Shown in pieces: positions 1-5,467 of a DNA stretch of 7,683 nucleotides. A program made the position numbers and the translations under genes. The notes below the pieces were generated by a model, which saw only the letters and a list, made by a program, of their open reading frames with translations, had not been told where the DNA came from and searched no databases. How positions within the stretch are numbered: position 1 is the stretch's first letter; each line of letters begins with the position of its first letter. This DNA comes from an uncultured Oscillospiraceae bacterium (lineage in GTDB: Bacteria; Bacillota; Clostridia; Oscillospirales; Oscillospiraceae). The DNA lies in the NCBI GenBank assembly GCA_900769995.1, contig CAAGIT010000083.1, positions 1 through 7,683 of the forward strand. The letters are read 5' to 3'.

Positions 1-658
1 TGCTGTTTTGGGTGCGATATTGCTCTCGCGCACCGGTACCGCAATCGTCGCCATGGTTTCCGCACCGAAGGAAGCACCGACCGTTGTGATCGATGCAGGA
101 CACGGCGGTATCGACGGCGGTGCGATCTCCGTGACAGGCGTATCTGAGAGCAATATCAATCTCGAAATCTCCCTGCGGCTGAACGATTTTTTGCACTTTC
201 TCGGCGTTCAGACCAAAATGATCCGCACGGAGGATATCTCCATCCATACGGAGGGTACAACGATCGCGCAAAAGAAGGTATCCGACATCCATAACCGTGT
301 CGCAATGGTGGAAGAGACGCCCAATGCCGTGCTGGTCAGCATTCATCAAAACCAGTTTTCCGAGTCACAATACCGCGGCGCACAGGTGTTTTACGCGGAG
401 GGCAGTCAAGCCTTGGCAGAAGCGATGCAAGCCGTGCTTGCCGCACAGGTCGATCCAAAGAATCACCGGGAATGCAAGCCTGCAAAAGATATTTATTTAA
501 TGAAGCACATTTCCTGTCCGGCGGTACTCATCGAGTGCGGATTCCTGTCGAATCCGGCAGAGGAAGCACTGCTGCGTGATGCTTCCTATCAGAAAAAACT
601 CGCGGCAGCCATCGCCTGTCAGCTCGCAAATTACTTGGAGGATGCAAATGAAGTCTAA
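1..658 (+). CDS. cwlD: N-acetylmuramoyl-L-alanine amidase, CwlD-like (5' end missing)
   Basis: This is a zinc-dependent Amidase_3 enzyme that cleaves the bond between N-acetylmuramic acid and the stem peptide of peptidoglycan. In spore formers CwlD acts on cortex peptidoglycan on the way to muramic-delta-lactam. The reading frame is open to the window edge (codons from base 2), so the true start lies outside; a TTG at base 8 is only the first start-like codon. Counting from that TTG, the zinc and catalytic residues are all visible: H32 in IDAGHGG, E47 in VSESN, H113 in SIHQN and E176 in LIECGFLSN. The first 20 residues are hydrophobic (GAILLSRTGTAIVAMVSA) and look like the end of a signal peptide or membrane anchor. 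The visible length of about 218 residues fits a CwlD of about 240 lacking part of its N-terminus. The end overlaps radA by 11 bases. The family is certain; the sporulation-specific role is inferred. Confidence 0.88.
   Translation, partial: AVLGAILLSRTGTAIVAMVSAPKEAPTVVIDAGHGGIDGGAISVTGVSESNINLEISLRLNDFLHFLGVQTKMIRTEDISIHTEGTTIAQKKVSDIHNRVAMVEETPNAVLVSIHQNQFSESQYRGAQVFYAEGSQALAEAMQAVLAAQVDPKNHRECKPAKDIYLMKHISCPAVLIECGFLSNPAEEALLRDASYQKKLAAAIACQLANYLEDANEV
637..641 (+). promoter_or_regulatory. Ribosome binding site of radA
   Basis: GGAGG lies inside the end of the amidase gene, six bases before the ATG at 648. It decides the radA start: the in-frame ATG at 642 touches this site and is too close, and starts further upstream would lie deep inside the amidase gene. 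Confidence 0.75.
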
Positions 659-1997
659 AACCGTCTTTCTCTGCACAAATTGCGGCGGCGAATTTCCCAA
701 ATGGTCAGGCCGCTGCCCAACGTGCGGACAGTGGAACACATTAGAGGAATACACGCCGGCTGTATCGCGCAGCTCCGGAAGCAACACGAAAAGCACAGTA
801 ATGCCGAAACGTATGGTTGATGCGGAAACCGATGATGCCCTGCGGTTTTCCACGGGGCTTTCGGAACTGGATCGTGTGCTCGGCGGCGGTGCGGTCAAAG
901 GCTCTTTGGTGCTCGTCAGCGGTGCTCCGGGCATCGGAAAATCGACCCTGCTTCTGCAAATTTGCGAACGAATTGCCCGCGATCAGACCGTGCTCTATGT
1001 TTCCGGAGAGGAGAGCGAAAGCCAGCTAAAGCTCCGCTCGGAACGTCTGGGTGTCAAAAATCGGGATTTATTTGTTCTGTGTGAAACCAATTTGGACACC
1101 GTGCTCGGCTCTGCCGATCGTGTGAAGCCCGAGGTTCTGATCGTTGACTCGATACAGACGCTCTACGTCGAGGACAAACCTGCGTCCGCCGGCAGTGTCA
1201 CGCAGGTCAAGGAATGTACGCTGCGGCTGATGCAGTACTGCAAATCGAGCGGTGTTACGGTCTTTGTGGTCGGTCATATCAACAAAGAGGGGGCGATTGC
1301 CGGCCCAAAGGTGCTCGAGCACATGGTTGACTGCGTGCTCTATTTTGAAGGCGAGTCCCACACGGCTTATCGGCTGCTCCGTGCGGCAAAAAACCGCTTT
1401 GGCTCTACGAACGAAATCGGCGTTTTTGAAATGCACGATACCGGCTTGCGTGAGGTGCCGAATCCTTCGGAAATGCTGCTTGCCGGCAGACCGCTCGGAA
1501 CACCGGGCACCTGTGTCGCCTGTGTGATGGAGGGCACACGGCCTGTCCTTGCAGAGATTCAGGCACTGACCTGCCCTTCGTCGCTCACTTCTCCACGCCG
1601 TTCGAGCAACGGTTTGGATTATAACCGCACCGCCATGCTGCTTGCGGTGTTGGAAAAGCGCGGAAGCCTGCGTTTCTCCAACGCGGATGTCTATTTGAAT
1701 GTCATCGGCGGTCTGCGTCTGGATGAGCCGGCTGCCGACCTCGCGGTTGCACTGGCAGCCGCCTCAGCGACCTTGGACAAGCCGATCTCCGATACCCTTG
1801 CAGCGGTCGGAGAGATCGGTCTGACGGGCGAAGTCCGTGCCGTCGGACAGCTATCCCAACGTCTGACCGAAATTCAGCGTTTGGGCTTTACACAATGCGT
1901 GATTCCACGCAACGGAACAAAGGATATTGCCGCACCGCAGGGCTTAGAGCTTCTGCGTGTGAAGAATTTACGGGAAGCGATCGCGGTCGCTCTGTAG
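648..1997 (+). CDS. radA: DNA repair protein RadA (Sms)
   Basis: RadA is a RecA-like ATPase that promotes branch migration and processing of recombination intermediates in the cytoplasm. The 449-residue product has the full family layout. A C4 zinc finger (C9, C12, C23, C26) comes first, then a RecA-type ATPase with Walker A GAPGIGKST (residues 92-100, K98) and Walker B VLIVDSIQT (D167). The RadA signature KNRFG follows at 248-252, then a C-terminal Lon-protease-like domain (about 325-449, with the DEPAADLAVALA stretch near 359-370). The length is typical for the family. The ATG at 648 was chosen because a GGAGG sits six bases upstream and the zinc finger begins right after it. The gene overlaps the amidase stop by 11 bases, which suggests translational coupling, and is followed after 14 bases by the ATP-grasp gene. 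Nothing is missing or broken. Confidence 0.97.
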   Translation: MKSKTVFLCTNCGGEFPKWSGRCPTCGQWNTLEEYTPAVSRSSGSNTKSTVMPKRMVDAETDDALRFSTGLSELDRVLGGGAVKGSLVLVSGAPGIGKSTLLLQICERIARDQTVLYVSGEESESQLKLRSERLGVKNRDLFVLCETNLDTVLGSADRVKPEVLIVDSIQTLYVEDKPASAGSVTQVKECTLRLMQYCKSSGVTVFVVGHINKEGAIAGPKVLEHMVDCVLYFEGESHTAYRLLRAAKNRFGSTNEIGVFEMHDTGLREVPNPSEMLLAGRPLGTPGTCVACVMEGTRPVLAEIQALTCPSSLTSPRRSSNGLDYNRTAMLLAVLEKRGSLRFSNADVYLNVIGGLRLDEPAADLAVALAAASATLDKPISDTLAAVGEIGLTGEVRAVGQLSQRLTEIQRLGFTQCVIPRNGTKDIAAPQGLELLRVKNLREAIAVAL

Positions 1998-2011
1998 TAC
2001 GGGAGATAATT

Positions 2012-3019
2012 ATGCCGAGTATCAAATATCTGACCCGCATCGTGCGCGGGATGAAATTCGATAAGATGAAGCAGATGGCGGCGATCGTCAAAGAAAAGGG
2101 CGGTCAAAGCAAGCTGCGCACCTATTGCAGTATGCTGTGGTGCGGACTGCGCTATGGCGCCGGCTACTATGATTATGTCATGTTCGGCTTTTATGACATG
2201 AACGGAAAACAGCGCAACACCTATCTGACCCGCGTGCGCAATAAAAAGGTTTGCGAGCTGATGAATGATTACAGCCTTGCCGATGAATTTGACGACAAGC
2301 TGCGGTTTAACGAGAGATTCGCAGAATTCCTTCATCGCAAAACACTCAACGGCGAAACCGCCAATGTGGAACAGCTTGCCGCCTTTTTGGAGGGGCAGGA
2401 GGCGTTTTTTGCCAAGCCCAACCACGGCTCCTGCGGCAACGGTGTAGAAAAGCTGTATGTTGCGGATTTTTCCGATACTGCCGAAATTCTGATGTATATT
2501 CAGGAGAAAAAGTTGCCAATTCTGGAACACGTTCTGCCGCAGCATGAGGATATGGCACGTCTGCATCCGCAGTCGGTCAATACGCTCCGTATCGTGACGG
2601 ACATTGTCGGCGATGAGATTCACATTGCCTATATCATCGTGAAAATCGGTCGCGGAGGCGGTTGCTGCGACAACACGGGTCAGGGCGGTATGCTCTGCCG
2701 CGTGGATGAAAAAACGGGCAAAATCCGCTCTGTCGCCTCGGATGATTACTTCCAAGTCTTTGAAAAGCACCCCGATACGGGTGTAAAATTTGAGGGCTAT
2801 CAGCTCCCGATGGTGCCGGAGGCGATTGCTTTGGCGAAAAAAGCGGCGCTTGTGTTGCCGAGAATGCGTCACGTCGGCTGGGATGTCGCCATCACACCGG
2901 ATGGGCCGGCCATCATCGAGGGCAATGAATATCCCGGCACCGATCTCAGTCAGCTTGCGCCGCATTATCCGGAAAAATGCGGACTTTGGCCGTATTATAA
3001 GCGAATTTTGAAGCTGTAG
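2012..3019 (+). CDS. Sugar-transfer-associated ATP-grasp protein
   Basis: This 335-residue protein resembles the ATP-grasp family often found near polysaccharide genes (Pfam ATPgrasp_ST). ATP-grasp enzymes join a carboxylate to an amine or thiol through an acyl-phosphate; the substrate here is unknown. Visible signs are a nucleotide-binding segment AKPNHGSCGNG (134-144), the family motif HPQSVNTLRIVTD (185-197), a glycine-rich loop GRGGGCCDNTGQGG (213-226), and a C-terminal metal-binding block, HVGWDVAITPDG followed by IIEGNEYPGTD (287-311), where E303 and N305 are probable Mg ligands. The frame is open back to 1895, but the ATG at 2012 is preferred: GGGAG at 2001-2005 lies about seven bases upstream and the longer version would sit inside radA. 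Co-transcription with the amidase and radA is likely. No glycosyltransferase or capsule gene is nearby, so a role in cell-envelope chemistry is only inferred. Confidence 0.85.
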   Translation: MPSIKYLTRIVRGMKFDKMKQMAAIVKEKGGQSKLRTYCSMLWCGLRYGAGYYDYVMFGFYDMNGKQRNTYLTRVRNKKVCELMNDYSLADEFDDKLRFNERFAEFLHRKTLNGETANVEQLAAFLEGQEAFFAKPNHGSCGNGVEKLYVADFSDTAEILMYIQEKKLPILEHVLPQHEDMARLHPQSVNTLRIVTDIVGDEIHIAYIIVKIGRGGGCCDNTGQGGMLCRVDEKTGKIRSVASDDYFQVFEKHPDTGVKFEGYQLPMVPEAIALAKKAALVLPRMRHVGWDVAITPDGPAIIEGNEYPGTDLSQLAPHYPEKCGLWPYYKRILKL

Positions 3020-3053
3020 TCAAGACCACCGGCTGAGCCGGTGGTCTTGACTA
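3017..3053. terminator. Bidirectional hairpin shared by two convergent genes
   Basis: A perfect 17-bp inverted repeat (3017-3033 with 3037-3053) has a 3-base loop, TGA. The first three bases are the TAG stop of the ATP-grasp gene; the last three, read on the - strand, are the TAG stop of the phosphatase gene. The stem is GC-rich in its upper half. There is no clear T-run on either side, so it is not a textbook rho-independent terminator. It may instead end transcription with help, or block exonucleases and stabilise both mRNA 3' ends. Its position makes a shared termination role the simplest reading. Confidence 0.8.
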
Positions 3054-3698
3054 TTCGACTCGTTTTCGTATTGCCTCGCATAATTCCTGCGGCGTTTGGA
3101 AGATGTGCTCTGCACCGGCACTTATCAGTACCGCAGCCGAACGGAAACCCCAAGACACGGCAAGGCAGGGAAGTGCCGCATTTTTTGCGGTTTGCACATC
3201 AACTTCAGAATCCCCGATATAATAGCCATCCGTGCAGCCAAGCTGTTCCAGTGCCCAATGCACCATGTCCGGTGCCGGCTTACGCGGCAAATCACTCCGT
3301 TCTCCAACCGCAACATCAATGAGATCTGCAAAATAAACCTCGCGTAAAAGCTGTACTATCGGATCTGCCTTGTTGGAAACGATTGCCATCGGATAACCGG
3401 CCTGTTTGAATTCTCGCAGCATTTCCAATACGCCGTCATACGGAACGGTACCGTCGTGGAAATGTATCCGATAATGTGCCTTCATTTCCGAAAGCACCGC
3501 ATCGACAGTTGCTTCGTCTGCCGTATCCGGAACGGCACGGCGAATCAACATTCTCAAACCGTTTCCGACAAAATTCCGTATTTCTTCCGTCGTTCTTGTT
3601 GGAAATCCGAACTTTTTCAGTGCAAAATTTGTGCAATCGCGCAAGTCCGCAAGTGTATTCAGTAAAGTGCCGTCCAAGTCAAAAATCAGTGCTTTCAT
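3051..3698 (-). CDS. HAD-family phosphatase, phosphoglycolate phosphatase/PpaX-like
   Basis: This 215-residue protein is a haloacid-dehalogenase-superfamily hydrolase that removes phosphate from small molecules through a phospho-aspartate. All four motifs are present: motif I FDLDGT with D7 (nucleophile) and D9 (acid/base), motif II VSN with S108, motif III lysine K140 in PRKPAPD, and motif IV GDSEVD with D163 and D167 binding Mg. A helical cap domain inserted after motif I (about residues 15-85) and the length fit the Gph/PpaX group. The exact substrate (phosphoglycolate, pyrophosphate or a nucleotide) cannot be told from sequence alone. The ATG at 3698 has GGGAG eight bases upstream (3707-3711). 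It overlaps the recombinase stop as ATGA, so translation is probably coupled. The stop codon is part of the shared hairpin. Confidence 0.92.
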   Translation of the reverse strand: MKALIFDLDGTLLNTLADLRDCTNFALKKFGFPTRTTEEIRNFVGNGLRMLIRRAVPDTADEATVDAVLSEMKAHYRIHFHDGTVPYDGVLEMLREFKQAGYPMAIVSNKADPIVQLLREVYFADLIDVAVGERSDLPRKPAPDMVHWALEQLGCTDGYYIGDSEVDVQTAKNAALPCLAVSWGFRSAAVLISAGAEHIFQTPQELCEAIRKRVE

Positions 3699-4675
3699 TC
3701 TTCTTTCTCCCAGTGGGCGAGGGGATTGACCTCCGCCGCTATTTTTAATTCTGTATTTTCAATGTGCGTATAAATCTCTGTGGTGTTGAGGTGCTCGTGT
3801 CCGAGAACCTCCTGAACCGTTCGTATATCAACCCCTTGACTTACCATCAAGGTCGCCGCCGTGTGCCGCAGCTTATGTGCGGAATAGTGGCTCAAGCCCG
3901 CATTTGTCAGATGCTTTTCCACCAGACGATGTACCGCTGCCGCGCTAATCCGATTGAGCTTTTGCGAGGCAAACAGCGCCTTATCATCCGTCAAAACCAT
4001 CTTTTTTCGTTCTACCAGATAGTCATCGATCGCCGCCTTGCACGCCGAACCGAAGTAAACGATTCGCTCCTTATTGCCTTTACCGGTCACACGCACGCGA
4101 TCCTCATATACATCGTCCATGTTGAGCGCGACCAGCTCCGAGCGCCGTATGCCGCAGTTCAGAAACAACATCAGAATGGCATAATCGCGCTTTTGATATT
4201 TGCCCTGAACAGAGGAGAGCAGGCGTTTGGATTCCTCCAAAGTCAAGTATTTCGGCAGTGACTTGCGAATTTTCGGGAATTCAAGGTCTTTGACCGGATT
4301 CTCAACGAGCTGTTTCGTGCGGACAGTTAAATATTTATAGAACGATTTAACCGCAGATAATTTTCTGGCACGGGCAGCGGCACCGATACCTTTTGAAATC
4401 TGTTCCGTTTCACGGTCGTTGGCAAGATAGGAAAGAAAATCATAAATATCAGTAATAGTTATCATTTTTATAAATTCAAGATCTATATCCCTAATGTCAA
4501 TCGAATCAAGCTCTGTTTTATAGGACATCTCATTCTTAATCAGCTTCATAAACCGCAGAAACATCCGTAAGTCTAAATAGTATTCCGAAATCGTGCGTTT
4601 CGACTGACCTTTGATCGTTTCGTGGTAGGACAAAAACTCACGCAGGATCAGCGGAGCATCGGAAAAAGCTTGCAT
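3695..4675 (-). CDS. Xer-type tyrosine recombinase (XerC/XerD family)
   Basis: This 326-residue site-specific recombinase cuts and rejoins DNA through a 3'-phosphotyrosine. Xer proteins normally resolve chromosome dimers at dif, acting with FtsK or SpoIIIE. An N-terminal SAM-like core-binding domain (about 7-120) is followed by a catalytic domain (about 140-315) with the complete active set: R177 in GIRRSEL, K199 in VTGKGNKER, H267 and R270 in SAHKLRH, H293 in LGH and nucleophile Y302 in IYTH. The frame extends upstream to 4786, but the ATG at 4675 has AAGGAGG seven bases before it and starts where Xer proteins normally start. XerC, XerD and a one-partner Xer cannot be separated here. The segment between the two domains (about 50-80) is rich in Ile and Asp and locally AT-rich. 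There is no adjacent excisionase, relaxase or phage gene, so a housekeeping role is more likely than an integrase role. Confidence 0.93.
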   Translation of the reverse strand: MQAFSDAPLILREFLSYHETIKGQSKRTISEYYLDLRMFLRFMKLIKNEMSYKTELDSIDIRDIDLEFIKMITITDIYDFLSYLANDRETEQISKGIGAAARARKLSAVKSFYKYLTVRTKQLVENPVKDLEFPKIRKSLPKYLTLEESKRLLSSVQGKYQKRDYAILMLFLNCGIRRSELVALNMDDVYEDRVRVTGKGNKERIVYFGSACKAAIDDYLVERKKMVLTDDKALFASQKLNRISAAAVHRLVEKHLTNAGLSHYSAHKLRHTAATLMVSQGVDIRTVQEVLGHEHLNTTEIYTHIENTELKIAAEVNPLAHWEKEE

Positions 4676-4682
4676 AGGAAAG

Positions 4683-4689
4683 CCTCCTT
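4683..4689 (-). promoter_or_regulatory. Ribosome binding site of the recombinase gene
   Basis: Read on the - strand this is AAGGAGG, a near-perfect anti-16S match seven bases before the ATG at 4675. It settles the start over the upstream in-frame ATGs, which lack such a site. Confidence 0.85.
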
Positions 4690-4757
4690 GAGAAATCGCA
4701 AATGAAATAATATAGGACAACTCATACTCGAACATAATTAAAGCATAGCGTAATACG

Positions 4758-4913
4758 TTAAGAGTACGTAAAATACGACATAGCAATGTGTTGAAGAGAA
4801 CTTGTTATCGTAAAAATGCAACGCCGGTACAGTTTGGAAAACCGATGAATATGAGCATTATTATCGGTATTGGTGAACATAGGGCTGATCCGAAGGTCCC
4901 AAATTTTGGTCAA
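4758..4913 (-). CDS. Possible 51-residue leader ORF upstream of the recombinase
   Basis: A TTG at 4913 (- strand) has GGAGG five bases upstream (4919-4923) and opens a 51-codon frame ending about 80 bases before the recombinase start. The product would begin MTKIWDLRISPMF and is rich in Ser, Thr, Ile and His. I see no signal peptide, membrane helix or known domain. It lies inside the predicted leader transcript, and the predicted transcription start falls only a few bases before its GGAGG, so the 5' UTR would be extremely short. It may be a regulatory leader peptide, a gene remnant or chance. Confidence is low because composition is AT-rich and a rare start codon is needed. Confidence 0.2.
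   Translation of the reverse strand: MTKIWDLRISPMFTNTDNNAHIHRFSKLYRRCIFTITSSLQHIAMSYFTYS
4841..4868. repeat. Hairpin in the recombinase leader
   Basis: ACCGAT at 4841-4846 pairs with ATCGGT at 4863-4868. The enclosed 16 bases can pair further, AATA with TATT, if G4847 is bulged. It lies within the leader of about 250 nt between the predicted promoter and the recombinase ATG, so it could fold in the RNA. No T-run follows on the - strand, so it is not an obvious attenuator. Confidence 0.35.
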
Positions 4914-4932
4914 ACAAACCTCCGTTGGCTCA

Positions 4933-4961
4933 ATTATATCACAACCCCACGAAAAACGCAA
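4933..4961 (-). promoter_or_regulatory. Extended -10 promoter for the recombinase-phosphatase operon
   Basis: On the - strand, TATAAT (4938-4933) is preceded by an extended -10 TGA (4941-4939). The -35 is TTGCGT (4961-4956) with exactly 17 bases between. Transcription would start near 4926, leaving a leader of about 250 nt before the recombinase ATG at 4675. The -35 lies inside a long inverted repeat, which could serve as an operator. No better promoter is visible closer to the gene. Confidence 0.7.
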
Positions 4962-5001
4962 CAAAATTTTTATTTTGTAGCGTTTTTTGCTTTGCAAAAA
5001 A
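4951..5001. repeat. Two overlapping AT-rich inverted repeats at the recombinase promoter
   Basis: Repeat one pairs 4952-4967 with 4972-4987 around a TTTT loop: 16 positions with one A/A mismatch (4960/4979). Repeat two pairs TTTTTTGC (4983-4990) with GCAAAAAA (4994-5001) around TTT, perfect over 8 bp. They share the T-run at 4983-4987, so only one can form fully at a time. Repeat one covers the -35 of the recombinase promoter. Read on the + strand, repeat one is a weak hairpin followed by a T-run and could also work as a terminator, but no + strand gene ends just before it. Confidence 0.6.
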
Positions 5002-5103
5002 TAAAGCCTTGCGGCCGCACATCAAACCCATGAGCCCCCCCTGCTGCGGACGAATCGCTCCGGCAGACTGACGGCACCTCTCTCATCCATCCATTGATCG
5101 TGG
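5002..5103. other. Intergenic stretch with no recognised gene
   Basis: About 100 bases between the AT-rich inverted repeats and the tandem repeats. The composition switches sharply from AT-rich to GC-rich near 5007. A run of seven C lies at 5035-5041 and a CATC-CATC-CATT stretch near 5084-5095. I see no convincing frame, promoter or structured RNA. Confidence 0.4.
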
Positions 5104-5276
5104 GAAATGACCGTATTCCACCGTTAATCAAGCCGCTCTCCCGTGCGGTCGCAGGAATAAGAAATGACCGTGTTCCACCGTTTGGTAAATCTTTCTCCGC
5201 ATGAACGCGGGAAAATCAGATACGGAAACGAGCGTGTTCCACCGTTGGTTATCCTTCTCCGTGTGCCGCAGAAATG
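5104..5276. repeat. Three diverged tandem copies of a repeat of about 60 bases
   Basis: The 14-base core CGTGTTCCACCGTT occurs at 5112-5125 (one change, A for G), 5169-5182 and 5233-5246, so the periods are 57 and 64 bases. Each core is preceded by GAAAYGAS and followed, 11 to 13 bases later, by CTCC and then a G/C-rich segment ending in GCRG and a run of A. A further GAAATGA at 5270-5276 may be the start of a fourth, broken copy. The segments between cores differ, so this is neither a CRISPR array (spacers are too unequal and repeats too diverged) nor a simple satellite. Frames crossing it look non-coding. The role is unknown. Confidence 0.65.
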
Positions 5277-5406
5277 ATGAAACAGAATAATATAAACGCA
5301 CCCATCATTATGCCACTTTCTTCGGGATGCGATCACAGAAATTCGGAAACTCATACCTGTTGGCGATCTTCAGCGAGGCGCAGTCTTCGGATACCGCTCG
5401 CCCCGC

Positions 5407-5435
5407 TTGACACAACTCGACAAAAGATATATAAT
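5407..5435 (+). promoter_or_regulatory. Perfect-consensus sigma-A promoter for the acyltransferase operon
   Basis: TTGACA (5407-5412) and TATAAT (5430-5435) are separated by exactly 17 bases, so both hexamers and the spacer match the ideal. Transcription should begin near 5442, giving a 5' UTR of about 26 bases before the ATG at 5468. Such a perfect match is uncommon and suggests strong expression, perhaps held down by a repressor. No clear operator is visible between the -10 and the start codon. Confidence 0.88.
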
Positions 5436-5467
5436 ACTCCCACAGTACAATGGTAAGGTGTAATGCT

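Noticed and set aside
1895..2011. Longer start for the ATP-grasp gene at 1895
   Set aside because: It would overlap radA by about 100 bases with no ribosome binding site, while the ATG at 2012 has GGGAG at the right distance.
1874..2965. Long open frame of 363 codons on the - strand opposite the ATP-grasp gene
   Set aside because: It is the antisense shadow of a gene with clear family motifs; its product is rich in His, Phe and Arg in the way mirror frames are, and no ribosome binding site or domain is seen.
3764..4261. Open frame of 165 codons on the + strand opposite the recombinase
   Set aside because: It lies entirely within the recombinase catalytic domain on the other strand, and its product has no recognisable motif.
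3695..4675. Integrase of a mobile element
   Set aside because: No excisionase, relaxase, transposase, phage gene, tRNA or target duplication is seen around it; length and motifs fit a chromosomal Xer protein.
4676..4786. Longer N-terminus of the recombinase starting at 4786
   Set aside because: The ATG at 4675 has AAGGAGG and matches the usual Xer start; the extra 37 residues are low-complexity and unlike the family.
5104..5276. CRISPR array
   Set aside because: Only three diverged copies, unequal periods, related sequence between the cores, and no cas gene nearby.
5124..5354. Open frame of 76 codons on the - strand across the repeats
   Set aside because: It arises from the tandem repeats, has no ribosome binding site, and reads as irregular Arg/Cys/Ser-rich sequence.
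5274..5456. Open frame of 60 codons on the + strand before the acyltransferase
   Set aside because: It runs through the -35 and -10 of the strong promoter and lacks a ribosome binding site, so coding is unlikely.
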